From positions 53,379 through 117,378 of IMG/VR virus record IMGVR_UViG_3300023180_005138: 64,000 nt of DNA, one strand, 5' to 3'. Below are positions 1 through 8,734 of the stretch, piece after piece. Position 1 is the stretch's first letter; each line of letters begins with the position of its first letter. The translations under genes and the position numbers were made by a program. Origin of the DNA: a virus. The notes beneath the pieces were generated by a model that ran no database searches, had not been told where the DNA came from, and saw only the letters and a list, made by a program, of their open reading frames with translations.

Positions 1-867
1 GATAAAATTAGAGATCGGGCAGCGGAGCTAGGCATTCGTACTGCCCGATTTTCTTATGCAGAGTCTTTAGCTTCTTTATATTCTATTGCAGATGAAATTG
101 GATACCCTTGTGTAATAAAACCAGTAATGAGTTCGAGTGGTAAGGGACAGTCGATAGCAAACTCTGTAGAAGACCTAGCTTCTTCTTGGCAATATGCTGT
201 GGATAATATGAGAGGAGACAGAGAAAAAGTAATCATAGAAGAGTTTATTAAATTTGATTATGAAATCACTCTTCTCACAATTAAACAACAAAATGGTCCT
301 ACTTTATTTTGTCCTCCTATTGGGCACCACCAAGAAAGTGGTGATTATAAACATAGCTGGCAACCTGCTACAGAAGAAACTTTTACAGGACATATTATTG
401 AATCAGATGCTAGACAAATTGCAAAAACTATAACAGACGATTTAGGAGGTTCTGGCATATTTGGAGTAGAGTTTTTTGTAATAACTTCTTCAGATAGACC
501 AGAAGTTATATTTAGTGAATTAAGTCCTCGTCCACACGATACAGGTATGATCACTATGATATCTCAAGAATTATCAGAATTTGATCTACATGTTAGGGCA
601 TTTACTGGACTTCCTATACCAGAAATTAAAGTTAGACCTAATAAAAATAAATGGGCAAGTGCTACTATTAATATTCCATCTGATACTAAATCAGGGTTAG
701 TTTATGATCTAGAAGGTATTGAAGAAGCATTGGAACTGGGATGTGATATTAGAATCTTTGGAAAACCAAGTACAAAACCTAATAGAAGAGTAGGAGTGTT
801 ACTGTCTAATAATTTAGATACAGCACTAGAGGCTCAGAAGTTAGTCAAAATCAAGACGCAAGTGTGA
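1..867 (+). CDS. purT: PurT-like formate-dependent GAR formyltransferase, 5' truncated
   Basis: The frame is open from the first base and reaches TGA at 865-867, giving the last 288 residues of an ATP-grasp enzyme. PurT makes formyl-GAR from GAR, formate and ATP in purine synthesis. Visible signatures are KPVMSSSGKGQ (ATP-grasp lid loop), FDYEITLL, QESGDYKHSWQP and the metal/ATP site FSELSPRPHDTGMITMIS, then a C-terminal LFGKP region. All match bacterial PurT (E. coli protein 392 residues), so roughly 105 N-terminal residues lie outside the window. The ATG at 127 falls inside the ATP-grasp domain and is not the start. Purine synthesis fits the dNTP-producing genes that follow. The family call is firm; activity in the phage is inferred. 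Confidence 0.93.
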   Translation, partial: DKIRDRAAELGIRTARFSYAESLASLYSIADEIGYPCVIKPVMSSSGKGQSIANSVEDLASSWQYAVDNMRGDREKVIIEEFIKFDYEITLLTIKQQNGPTLFCPPIGHHQESGDYKHSWQPATEETFTGHIIESDARQIAKTITDDLGGSGIFGVEFFVITSSDRPEVIFSELSPRPHDTGMITMISQELSEFDLHVRAFTGLPIPEIKVRPNKNKWASATINIPSDTKSGLVYDLEGIEEALELGCDIRIFGKPSTKPNRRVGVLLSNNLDTALEAQKLVKIKTQV

Positions 868-1070
868 CGTCTTAGGAAAGTAGCGCACTCCGTGCGCCCG
901 GCTGTGTCTCTCCGAGACAACGTGAATGAACATCTTAGGTCAGCGCTGTCCAACAGCTGTTCACCTGCGGTGGTATTTATTCACTAATTATGCACATAGA
1001 ATAGCATACTTTTTGCCTTTCGGCAAGTATATAAAATTAAAATTTTATCGTTGCTCTTTCTGGTGCAACG
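853..1070. other. Array of consecutive short hairpins in GC-rich intergenic region
   Basis: Inverted repeats follow one another: 853-858/868-873 (spans the purT stop), 883-888/892-897 (GCGCAC, loop TCC), 905-910/914-919 (TGTCTC, loop TCC), 945-949/953-957 (GCTGT, loop CCA), 962-965/969-972, 1007-1029 (TACTT-TT-GCC, loop TTTC), 1031-1038/1041-1048 (8 bp, A/T only) and 1049-1054/1065-1070 (CGTTGC). TCTTAGG occurs at 870-876 and 933-939. By hand count 866-973 is about 57% G+C, far above its surroundings. No reading frame is evident and the layout is not that of a tRNA. It could be a structured RNA, an origin or a processing region. The inverted repeats are seen; any role is inferred. Confidence 0.6.
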
Positions 1071-1103
1071 CTGTCATAAAACTGTAACAAAACTGTGATA
1101 TAT
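1071..1103. repeat. Three tandem imperfect 11-bp repeats (iteron-like)
   Basis: CTGTCATAAAA (1071-1081), CTGTAACAAAA (1082-1092) and CTGTGATATAT (1093-1103) lie end to end. They share the CTGT core at an 11-base period, about one helical turn, directly after the hairpin array and five bases before the dCMP deaminase ATG. Such phased repeats are typical of protein-binding sites at operators or origins. No matching binding protein is identified here. Confidence 0.45.
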
Positions 1104-1108
1104 TTATA

Positions 1109-1555
1109 ATGAAACTAAAACATATTCATGCTCATATGAAATCTGCTTTTAACTATGCAGAGTGTTCCACAGCCGTCCGTCTTCAGGTCGGCTGTGTTAT
1201 TGTAAAAGAAGATCGTATTATTAGCATCGGATACAACGGTATGCCAAGTGGTTGGAACAACTGTTGCGAAGACACTGTATTTTTTCAAGGTGGCAAGCAA
1301 TTAGTAGAGCCTATACTAAAAACAAAACCAGAAGTACTACATGCAGAATCTAATGCTATAGCTAAACTAGCACGATCACCTGAGAGTGGAGAAGGAGCTG
1401 TAGCTTTTATTACCCACGCTCCTTGTTTAGATTGTGCAAAACTTTTGTATCAAGCTGGTATCTGTGAAGTATACTACTCTCATAGCTATAGACTCACAGA
1501 TGGAATAGATTTTTTAAAACAGTGTAAGATTAAAGTTCATCAGGTAGAACTATGA
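1109..1555 (+). CDS. Deoxycytidylate (dCMP) deaminase
   Basis: A 148-residue zinc-dependent deaminase that converts dCMP to dUMP, the substrate for ThyX encoded at 12744. The zinc site is visible as HAESNAI (His/Glu) followed by the PCLDC dyad, and the N-terminal half has the usual GCVIVKEDRIISIGYNG core. Length fits phage dCMP deaminases. The ATG at 1109 has no clear Shine-Dalgarno sequence and sits directly after AT-rich 11-bp repeats, so initiation may be leaderless or start at the later ATG at 1136. The stop overlaps the next gene by four bases (ATGA), indicating translational coupling. Confidence 0.92.
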   Translation: MKLKHIHAHMKSAFNYAECSTAVRLQVGCVIVKEDRIISIGYNGMPSGWNNCCEDTVFFQGGKQLVEPILKTKPEVLHAESNAIAKLARSPESGEGAVAFITHAPCLDCAKLLYQAGICEVYYSHSYRLTDGIDFLKQCKIKVHQVEL

Positions 1556-1788
1556 AAAGAGTGATGTTTTCTGCTAAATTAAGTGATGAACTTGCAGAAG
1601 AACTCACAGATGCTATAGTAGAGATGCTACAAGAGGAACCTGAGATAGAGATTAAAGATCTATCTCGTAGATTAAAAATAGAGACGATTAATCTTCCCTG
1701 GGGAGTTGATTCTCCCTTTGCCTATATATTTAAAGAAGATCAAAAAACCTGGTGTTGTCTCAAACCTCAATATAGAAAGAGAGACTAA
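1552..1788 (+). CDS. Hypothetical small acidic protein
   Basis: A 78-residue protein coupled to the dCMP deaminase by an ATGA overlap and followed two bases later by the permease gene. It has a charged, probably helical N-terminal half (SDELAEELTDAIVEMLQEE) and a C-terminal part with two adjacent cysteines (WCCLKPQYRKRD). No family was recognised. Its position between dCMP deaminase and a membrane transporter gives no firm clue to function. Reality as a gene rests on the tight operon spacing and uninterrupted frame. Confidence 0.75.
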   Translation: MKRVMFSAKLSDELAEELTDAIVEMLQEEPEIEIKDLSRRLKIETINLPWGVDSPFAYIFKEDQKTWCCLKPQYRKRD

Positions 1789-1790
1789 AA

Positions 1791-2750
1791 ATGGATGCAG
1801 TAACTATTTGGATGGCGATCGGATTTCTCATGGCCGCATATAGTGTTATAGCAAACGATTCAGTCCAAACGCTTGGAACTTGGATTGCATCAAATAACGA
1901 ACGATTCCACTGGACAGTTTTATGGACCGCCTCTTCGGCGGTTTTGCTTTGGGCGCTATGGTTCGGTTGGTATATCAATGGAGGCGACATTTCATATGGT
2001 CGCCTAACTAAGATACCTTTCCAAGAGGTTCAATGGTATCATGCAGCTGCTCCAGCAATCCTTCTACTTCTAACTCGTGTGGGTGTCCCTGTCTCTACTT
2101 CCTTCCTCGTTCTCTCTGCATTTGCATCAACCTTTGTGTTAGAAAAGATGTTGATGAAATCTATCATGGGATATGCTGTAGCAGCTGTCACTGCCTACGC
2201 ACTTTGGCATATCATTGCTCGATTAATTAATGAAAAGAAGCCTATCGGTGATCACTGGAGTCGCCCATACTGGCGTGTAGCACAGTGGGTAACTACTGGT
2301 CTACTTTGGTGGACTTGGTTATCACATGATATGGCAAACATTGCAGTGTTTCTTCCCAGACAAGTTCCATGGGATTTAATGATTATCATTTCAATCATCT
2401 TTGTCGCAGGACTAGGATGGATGTTTATGGAACGTGGAGGTAAGATTCAAAATATTGTGTTAGAAAAATCTACAACACGATATATTAGATCAGCTACGTT
2501 AATTGATTTAGCGTATTTTGTTATTCTCTACTTCTTCAAAGAACTCAATAATATTCCAATGTCAACCACATGGGTATTCGTTGGTCTACTGACAGGACGA
2601 GAACTAGCAATTGCTTCTGTATATAATACTAAGATGAAACAAATCTTTCCTTTAGTCACTCGTGATTTTATGAAAATGATGATTGGTCTTGGTGCTTCAG
2701 TAGGCATTGTACTATTAATTCATTATGTAATTGTACCTAACGGTTACTAG
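1791..2750 (+). CDS. Polytopic membrane protein, PiT-like (inorganic phosphate permease family) candidate
   Basis: A 319-residue protein with about eight to ten hydrophobic segments. Two features recall the PiT/Pho-4 phosphate permeases: an N-terminal ANDSVQTLGTWIASN, like the family's ND-x-x-N-x-GT signature, and two copies of a P-(V/M)-S-T-(S/T) motif (GVPVSTSFLV near residue 105; IPMSTTWVFVGLLTG near 258), as expected from the family's internal repeat. It would sit in the host inner membrane and could raise phosphate uptake during infection. The membrane nature is certain; the PiT assignment comes from motif resemblance. A strong terminator follows it. Confidence 0.6.
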   Translation: MDAVTIWMAIGFLMAAYSVIANDSVQTLGTWIASNNERFHWTVLWTASSAVLLWALWFGWYINGGDISYGRLTKIPFQEVQWYHAAAPAILLLLTRVGVPVSTSFLVLSAFASTFVLEKMLMKSIMGYAVAAVTAYALWHIIARLINEKKPIGDHWSRPYWRVAQWVTTGLLWWTWLSHDMANIAVFLPRQVPWDLMIIISIIFVAGLGWMFMERGGKIQNIVLEKSTTRYIRSATLIDLAYFVILYFFKELNNIPMSTTWVFVGLLTGRELAIASVYNTKMKQIFPLVTRDFMKMMIGLGASVGIVLLIHYVIVPNGY

Positions 2751-2782
2751 AATTTAAATTTAAATAGTTCTGGACAATTATG

Positions 2783-2818
2783 GGATAGTGTAGTAAAATA
2801 CACTATCCTTAAATTTTT
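2783..2818 (+). terminator. Rho-independent terminator after the permease gene
   Basis: A perfect 10-bp stem, GGATAGTGTA (2783-2792) with TACACTATCC (2799-2808) and loop GTAAAA, is followed by TTAAATTTTT. It ends the dCMP deaminase-permease unit 33 bases after the permease stop and just before the recombination-nuclease operon. Confidence 0.88.
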
Positions 2819-2830
2819 GGAGAAGCTAGA

Positions 2831-3799
2831 TTGAAAATTTTACACAGTGCCGACTGGCATATTAACCTACATAAGAAAAAAGTTCCCGCTAGTTGGAGTG
2901 CGAATCGTTTCAGACTTTTCTTTGAAGAGATTCATAAATTAGAAGAAACACATGATGTTCACTTCTTATCTGGTGATATTTTTGATAGAAAACCTGAACC
3001 AGATGAAATTTGTTTATTTCTTAGATTCGCAAATGCAGTAAAAATTCCAACCTATATTATCCCAGGAAACCATGAAGCTACGAAGAAAGGCGAAACATTC
3101 CTTGAACATTTCCATGAACAACATGCTATTACGAATCCAAACGTGGTTCTTATTACAAAAAATCAACGTGAAACTATACGGGGTCAAAGCGTATATTTCT
3201 ATCCCTATGGAGAAATGCAAAAAGAAAATCTTCTGGATTTTGAGGGAGATGAAATTCTTGTTACTCATATTCGTGGAGAAGTACCGCCCCATATCACGGC
3301 TGAATATGATTTTGAAAAGCTTCGTCCCTGGAAACTCATACTTCTTGGTGACATACATTTTGCTCATCGTTACTTGGATTATCCTGCTTGGTATAGTGGT
3401 TCTCCGATGAATGTAAGTTTTGATAGAGATGACTCTAGAGACTATGGAGTTAACTCTATTGATTTTAGATCTATTGATGATTATGAAGTATCTTTTCTAC
3501 CACTAAAACTTCCAAAGCTAGTAAGAAAGACTCTACAAGTAGGAGAAGAAATGGTTCCTGATAATTTTAATCATGTAATATATGAAGTAACTGGTTCAGT
3601 AGATCAACTTGCTAAAGTACAAAACTCAGAACTACTTGATAAAAAGATTGCTCTAAAGCCAACTGAAAACTCAAAACTAGACTTAAAAAATATGAGTCTT
3701 ATTGAAGAACTTAGAGCATATTTAGAATACACAAAAATTTCAAATACAGAAGAAATTATAAAAGACTTTCAAGACTTAAATATAAATGTTGGAACTTAA
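2831..3799 (+). CDS. SbcD/Mre11-type nuclease subunit (T4 gp47-like)
   Basis: A 322-residue calcineurin-like metallophosphoesterase. Its metal-binding motifs are in order: HSADWH near the N terminus, SGDIFDRK, PGNHE, and VTHIRGE followed by GDIHFAHR. This is the nuclease subunit that pairs with the SbcC/gp46 ATPase to process DNA ends for recombination-dependent replication. The start is TTG at 2831, with GGAGAA seven bases upstream; this choice also gives the motif-bearing N terminus. The gene overlaps the next one by 14 bases, and its partner gp46 is two genes on. Confidence 0.9.
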   Translation: MKILHSADWHINLHKKKVPASWSANRFRLFFEEIHKLEETHDVHFLSGDIFDRKPEPDEICLFLRFANAVKIPTYIIPGNHEATKKGETFLEHFHEQHAITNPNVVLITKNQRETIRGQSVYFYPYGEMQKENLLDFEGDEILVTHIRGEVPPHITAEYDFEKLRPWKLILLGDIHFAHRYLDYPAWYSGSPMNVSFDRDDSRDYGVNSIDFRSIDDYEVSFLPLKLPKLVRKTLQVGEEMVPDNFNHVIYEVTGSVDQLAKVQNSELLDKKIALKPTENSKLDLKNMSLIEELRAYLEYTKISNTEEIIKDFQDLNINVGT

Positions 3800-4604
3800 T
3801 AGAGTATATTGGGAATATGATGATAGAAACTGGTGGCGACCAACTCCATACTCTCAAGCAAAAGTAACTTGTCCTAGATATAAAAGATATGGACCTACAA
3901 TAAGACATGATTTATTTACTCTTGTAGAAAAATTTGTAGAAAAGTATCCTAAATATAACTATTATATAGCTATGAGTGGCGGCATTGATTCTGAAATCAC
4001 TGCTGAAACTTTTTTTCAATTAGGTGTACCCTTTGAAGCTGTCAGCTTATCGCTATTCGAAGCACAAAATGCACATGACTTAATATATGTAAAACATTTT
4101 TGTCAACAAAGAAGTATAAACTATAATTTTATAGATTTAGATTTAACTGATTTTGTAAATAATGTAATACCAAAAGCAGTAGAGTTTGGACAGTTTACTA
4201 ATTCTTTGAGTCAAGTTGCCTTAACATATCTTTTTGAATTTATGGATGAAAAAGATATTCTTATTTTTTCTGGACATAACCCTGACTTTTGTTTAAAAGG
4301 TATAGGATGGTGGGAAGACTCACCAAACTTGGTAAAGTATGCAATAAATACTGATAATAATTTTTTTACTTTTACAAGTTTAGAACCTATTTTTATGCAC
4401 TATCTAATAAACTACGACCCAAGGCAGCCTGGAGATAAAGATAATACTTTTATATATAACTGTTATCCTAATCTAAAAAAGAGAACAAAAAGAACTGGAT
4501 GGGAAGTATTAGGGCATATTCAAGATAAATATAAAACACTATTAGACACTCCTGTATTACTAGGAAGTGATACATATGAACAGGTATTTTTAACATGGAA
4601 ATAA
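3786..4604 (+). CDS. PP-loop ATPase (adenine nucleotide alpha-hydrolase fold)
   Basis: A 272-residue protein with a PP-loop SGGIDSE at residues 64-70 that binds ATP in enzymes activating a substrate by adenylation (asparagine synthetase, QueC, sulfurtransferases and relatives). A second conserved-looking stretch, FSGHNPDF, follows near residue 160. No CxxC zinc motif of QueC type is visible. It overlaps both SbcD/gp47 (14 bases) and SbcC/gp46 (10 bases), so all three are probably translated together. The fold is well supported; the substrate is unknown. The tryptophan- and tyrosine-rich N terminus (YWEYDDRNWWRP) is unusual. Confidence 0.75.
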   Translation: MLELNRVYWEYDDRNWWRPTPYSQAKVTCPRYKRYGPTIRHDLFTLVEKFVEKYPKYNYYIAMSGGIDSEITAETFFQLGVPFEAVSLSLFEAQNAHDLIYVKHFCQQRSINYNFIDLDLTDFVNNVIPKAVEFGQFTNSLSQVALTYLFEFMDEKDILIFSGHNPDFCLKGIGWWEDSPNLVKYAINTDNNFFTFTSLEPIFMHYLINYDPRQPGDKDNTFIYNCYPNLKKRTKRTGWEVLGHIQDKYKTLLDTPVLLGSDTYEQVFLTWK

Positions 4605-6421
4605 CATTAGAATCATTAAAATTTAATAATATGTTTAGCTATGGAAATGATAATGAATTATCAATAAATAGCAATAAAATTACACAACTTACTGCTCCTA
4701 ATGGAAGCGGTAAATCTACTATTGCATTAATCATACAAGAACTGCTATTTTCTAAAAATATTAAGAATATTAAAAAAGGTGATATTTTAAATAGATACTC
4801 TAATGTAAAAGAATGGAACGGATCTATTGAATTTAAAGTAAATGCTAAATCTTATAAAATAGACGTTAAAAGAGTAGGAGCCTCTTCTAAGGTTGCTCTT
4901 TATGAAAATGGAACGGATATTTCAGATCACAAAGTCCCTGATACCTACAAAAAAATAGCTTCTATTTTAGGAATGGACTTTGAAGTATTTTCTCAATTAA
5001 CATATCAAAGCTCAACAGACTTACTAGACTTTATTAAGGCAACTGATACAAACCGTAAAAAATTCTTAATTAACCTCTTTGGATTAGAAAAATATATAGG
5101 AATAGGAGATGCTCTTAAAGTATCGCTATCTTCCCTAGAAAAAGATCTTGCTGGTAAAAATGGTGAAATGAAAACTGTTAAAGCTTTCTTAGAAGAGACT
5201 CAAATAGGAAGAGCAAAAAACTTAATTGAAGTACCAGAAGTAGATGATAGATTACGTCAAAGTATTGCTAGACTAAAAAACGAACTAGAAGATTACGAAG
5301 ATCAATGTAAAAAGATTGATAGAAATAATTCCTTAATTGAGGATAGAGATTCTTTAAAATTTGATGTGTCATTAAAATCTCCCAAAATAAATGAGACGCT
5401 TTCTGACGAGTTAGAAACCGCAAAAAATGATGTATCAAAGAGAAAAAATCATATCTCTAACGTAAATAAACAACTTAAGGACATAGATACAGCCGATAAA
5501 TGTTATGTGTGCGGACAGCAAATCGACAATACGCATTCAATGCTTATGAAGGCTAATCTTGAAGAAGATTTATTCTCTTCTAAAAAAGAACTAGAAATTG
5601 AAGAACAAAAGTTACAAGAATTACAAAAAACATTAGATGACTATCTTAAACTTGATAAAGAATATAGCAGAAACTTAGCTGCAATTGACAAGTTTGAGAA
5701 TCTAACTCAAATTATTGATTCATCTCTACCTGTAGAATATCCAGACTATACTCAAATAGAAACAGAAGCAAAGAAATTGTCAAAAACTCTTTTTGAACAA
5801 GAAAAAGAAAGAGACTTTGCTATGGAACATAATGAACAAGTTAAGATTCATAATACTAAATTGGAAGCCCTGCAGGAACAAAAACGACAATTTTTAGTTA
5901 GACAACAGCTGTTAAATAATGATATAATTTCTTTAACTTCAAAAATTAAAAATATAACAATTTTAAGAAAAGCATTTAGCACAACAGGTATTGTAGCGTT
6001 CAAACTTGAAAATCTAACAAAAGAACTTGAAGATACTATTAATAGATATTTATCAGAATTATCTGATGGTAAATTTCAAGTAGTTTTCAGACTAGAAGGC
6101 GAAAAACTAAATATTGTTGTAGTTAATGATGGAAAAGAGACTCCTATAGAAACCGTCTCTGGAGGAGAGTTTAGTAGAATACAAACTGCTATTCTTCTTT
6201 CTATAAGAAGCCTACTATCTAAAATAGGCGGAAATTATATCAATTTGCTGTTCTTAGATGAAATAACTGGTGTTTTAGATGATGCCGGTAAGGAAAAACT
6301 TATTGATATTTTACAAGAGGAAGAGAACTTAAATGTGTTTTTGATATCTCATGATTTTACACATCCTCTAATAGAAAAAGTTTCAATATTAAAAGAAAAT
6401 AATGTAAGTCACATAGAATAG
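4595..6421 (+). CDS. SbcC/Rad50-type ATPase (T4 gp46-like)
   Basis: A 608-residue SMC-like ATPase that forms the DNA-end-processing complex with the gene at 2831. Walker A is TAPNGSGKST (residues 33-42). Long coiled coils flank a zinc hook CYVCG (about residue 303). The ABC signature VSGGEFSR and Walker B LLFLDEITG are near the C terminus. It is shorter than bacterial SbcC and comparable to T4 gp46 (560). It overlaps the PP-loop gene by ten bases, and nrdA starts 12 bases after its stop. Confidence 0.93.
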   Translation: MEITLESLKFNNMFSYGNDNELSINSNKITQLTAPNGSGKSTIALIIQELLFSKNIKNIKKGDILNRYSNVKEWNGSIEFKVNAKSYKIDVKRVGASSKVALYENGTDISDHKVPDTYKKIASILGMDFEVFSQLTYQSSTDLLDFIKATDTNRKKFLINLFGLEKYIGIGDALKVSLSSLEKDLAGKNGEMKTVKAFLEETQIGRAKNLIEVPEVDDRLRQSIARLKNELEDYEDQCKKIDRNNSLIEDRDSLKFDVSLKSPKINETLSDELETAKNDVSKRKNHISNVNKQLKDIDTADKCYVCGQQIDNTHSMLMKANLEEDLFSSKKELEIEEQKLQELQKTLDDYLKLDKEYSRNLAAIDKFENLTQIIDSSLPVEYPDYTQIETEAKKLSKTLFEQEKERDFAMEHNEQVKIHNTKLEALQEQKRQFLVRQQLLNNDIISLTSKIKNITILRKAFSTTGIVAFKLENLTKELEDTINRYLSELSDGKFQVVFRLEGEKLNIVVVNDGKETPIETVSGGEFSRIQTAILLSIRSLLSKIGGNYINLLFLDEITGVLDDAGKEKLIDILQEEENLNVFLISHDFTHPLIEKVSILKENNVSHIE

Positions 6422-6433
6422 GAGAAAAATATA

Positions 6434-8734
6434 GTGTCAAACATAGAGGTAATAAAAAGAGATGGTAATAAAGAGTCTCTTAATCTAGAAAAGTTACATA
6501 AGATGACTTTTGAAGCCTGTGATGGATTAAGTGGAGTTTCTGCGTCACAGATTGAAATGAATTCTGGTATTCAAATTTTTGATGGTATTACAACTAAAGA
6601 TATTCAAGATATTTTAGTTAAAAGTGCTGCTGATCTAATTTCTTTAGACACACCAAACTATCAGTTTGCAGCTGCCAGACTACTTCTTTTTGCGCTTAGA
6701 AAAGAAGTAATGGGTCAGTTTGAATATATTTCTTTATCAGAAATGATTAATAGAAATATTAAGCATGGTGTCTATGATAGTACTATACTAGAGTGGTACT
6801 CTGCAAAAGAGATTGAAAAACTTGATTCTTATGTTAAACATCAACGTGACTTCGACTTTACATATGCTGGACTACGACAAGTAGTAGATAAATATTTAGT
6901 ACAAGATCGTTCTAGCGGTCAGATATATGAAACTCCACAATTTATGTATATTATGATTGCTGCAACTATGTTTGCACAATATCCGAAAGAGACTAGATTA
7001 TCCTATGTTAAAAAATACTATGATGCTATTTCTACATTTAAAATTAATATCCCAACTCCTGTTATGGCAGGCGTTCGCACTCCTATCAGGCAGTTTGCTT
7101 CTTGTGTTCTCGTTGATGCTGATGATACTCTTCAGTCCATATTTAGTTCTGATATGGCTATCGGATACTATACAGCACAAAGAGCTGGAATTGGTATCAA
7201 CTCTGGAAGAATTAGAGCGATCAATTCGAAAATTAGAGACGGAGAAGTACAACATACAGGGGTCATTCCTTTCCTTAAGAAATTTGAAAGTACAGTTCGT
7301 TGTTGTACTCAAAACGGTGTACGCGGAGGCTCTGCGACAGTACATTTTCCTATTTGGCACAGAGAAATCGAAGACATTCTGGTACTAAAAAACAATAAAG
7401 GAACTGAAGATAATCGTGTTCGTAAGTTAGACTACTCTATTCAAATTTCTAAGTTATTTTATGAACGTTTTATTGAGGATAAACAAATCTCTTTATTTTC
7501 TCCTCACGATGTTCCTGGTCTATATGAGGCTTTTGGCACTGATAAGTTTGATGAACTTTATGAAAAATATGAACGCGCTTATTCAATTCCTAAAAAGAAA
7601 GTTAAAGCTCAAGATATATTTATGGCATTATTAAAAGAAAGAGCAGAAACTGGTCGTATCTATATTATGAATCTAGATCATTGTAATTCTCACTCATCTT
7701 TTAAAGACAAAGTATATATGTCTAATCTGTGCCAAGAAATTACGTTACCTACGAAACCGATTCAACACATTGATGATAAGAATGGAGAAATTGCTCTTTG
7801 TATCTTAAGTGCTCTAAACTTAGGTAAAATTAGTAAGCTAGATGAAATGGAAGAACTTGCTGATATAGCAGTTCGTGCGTTAGACGAACTAATAGATTTT
7901 CAAGGATACCCAGTCGATGCTGCAGAAAAGTCTACAAAAGCTAGACGTTCATTAGGTGTAGGATATATCGGAGTAGCACATTACTTAGCTAAGAATAAAG
8001 TAAAATATGATTCTCCAGAAGCTTGGCAGCTTATGCATGATACTACAGAAGCATTTCAATATTACTTAATTAAGGCTTCTGTGAATCTTGCTAAAGAAAA
8101 AGGAGCTTGTGAGTATTTTAATCGTACAAAGTATTATGATGGTATTTTACCTATTGATACATATAAGAAGGAAGTTGACGCTCTTATTCGTGACCCCTCT
8201 TTAAAGTATGATTGGGAAAGATTGAGAGAAGAAATTTGTAGGCATGGAATGAGACACTCTACTCTTACAGCACAAATGCCTTCAGAATCTTCTTCTGTTG
8301 TGTCAAACGCTACTAACGGTATTGAGCCTCCACGAGGATACCTATCTGTTAAGAAATCTAAAAAAGGACCTCTGAAACAGATTGTTCCTGGATACTATCA
8401 TTATAGAAACTATTATACCCTATTATGGGATATGCCAAGTAATGATGGATATATTAACATTGTAGCCGTAATGCAAAAATTCTTTGATCAAGCTATTAGT
8501 GGAAACTGGAGTTATAATCCAGAAAATTATGAAGATAATGAGGTTCCGTTATCTGTAATGGCTAAAGATTTATTAAATACTTATAAACTAGGGTGGAAAA
8601 CTTCTTATTATCAAAATACTTATGATGCTAAGAAAGACGAAGATGAAGAGCCAAAACATAATATTGGCTGGCATGATGAAACAGATTTACCAAAATTAGA
8701 AGACCCAGAAGATTGTGAAAGCTGCACTATATGA
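6434..8734 (+). CDS. nrdA: Ribonucleoside-diphosphate reductase class I, alpha subunit
   Basis: A 766-residue catalytic subunit that reduces ribonucleoside diphosphates to deoxy forms. Visible elements are an N-terminal ATP-cone-like region, RTPIRQFASCVL (first active-site cysteine), the SNLCQE loop (NxCxE radical site), PSESSSVVSNATNGIEPPRG and the C-terminal redox pair CESC. The start is GTG at 6434 with GGAG at 6421. It overlaps the dNMP kinase by four bases; the radical-generating beta subunit and a glutaredoxin reductant follow, forming a complete RNR operon. Confidence 0.96.
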   Translation: MSNIEVIKRDGNKESLNLEKLHKMTFEACDGLSGVSASQIEMNSGIQIFDGITTKDIQDILVKSAADLISLDTPNYQFAAARLLLFALRKEVMGQFEYISLSEMINRNIKHGVYDSTILEWYSAKEIEKLDSYVKHQRDFDFTYAGLRQVVDKYLVQDRSSGQIYETPQFMYIMIAATMFAQYPKETRLSYVKKYYDAISTFKINIPTPVMAGVRTPIRQFASCVLVDADDTLQSIFSSDMAIGYYTAQRAGIGINSGRIRAINSKIRDGEVQHTGVIPFLKKFESTVRCCTQNGVRGGSATVHFPIWHREIEDILVLKNNKGTEDNRVRKLDYSIQISKLFYERFIEDKQISLFSPHDVPGLYEAFGTDKFDELYEKYERAYSIPKKKVKAQDIFMALLKERAETGRIYIMNLDHCNSHSSFKDKVYMSNLCQEITLPTKPIQHIDDKNGEIALCILSALNLGKISKLDEMEELADIAVRALDELIDFQGYPVDAAEKSTKARRSLGVGYIGVAHYLAKNKVKYDSPEAWQLMHDTTEAFQYYLIKASVNLAKEKGACEYFNRTKYYDGILPIDTYKKEVDALIRDPSLKYDWERLREEICRHGMRHSTLTAQMPSESSSVVSNATNGIEPPRGYLSVKKSKKGPLKQIVPGYYHYRNYYTLLWDMPSNDGYINIVAVMQKFFDQAISGNWSYNPENYEDNEVPLSVMAKDLLNTYKLGWKTSYYQNTYDAKKDEDEEPKHNIGWHDETDLPKLEDPEDCESCTI

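Noticed and set aside
866-985. tRNA gene in the GC-rich gap
   Set aside because: Hairpins are separate and lack the cloverleaf spacing, T-loop sequence and acceptor stem.
1101-1108. T4-type late promoter (TATAAATA on the minus strand)
   Set aside because: The octamer faces the purT end with no gene to drive; such matches are expected in AT-rich DNA.
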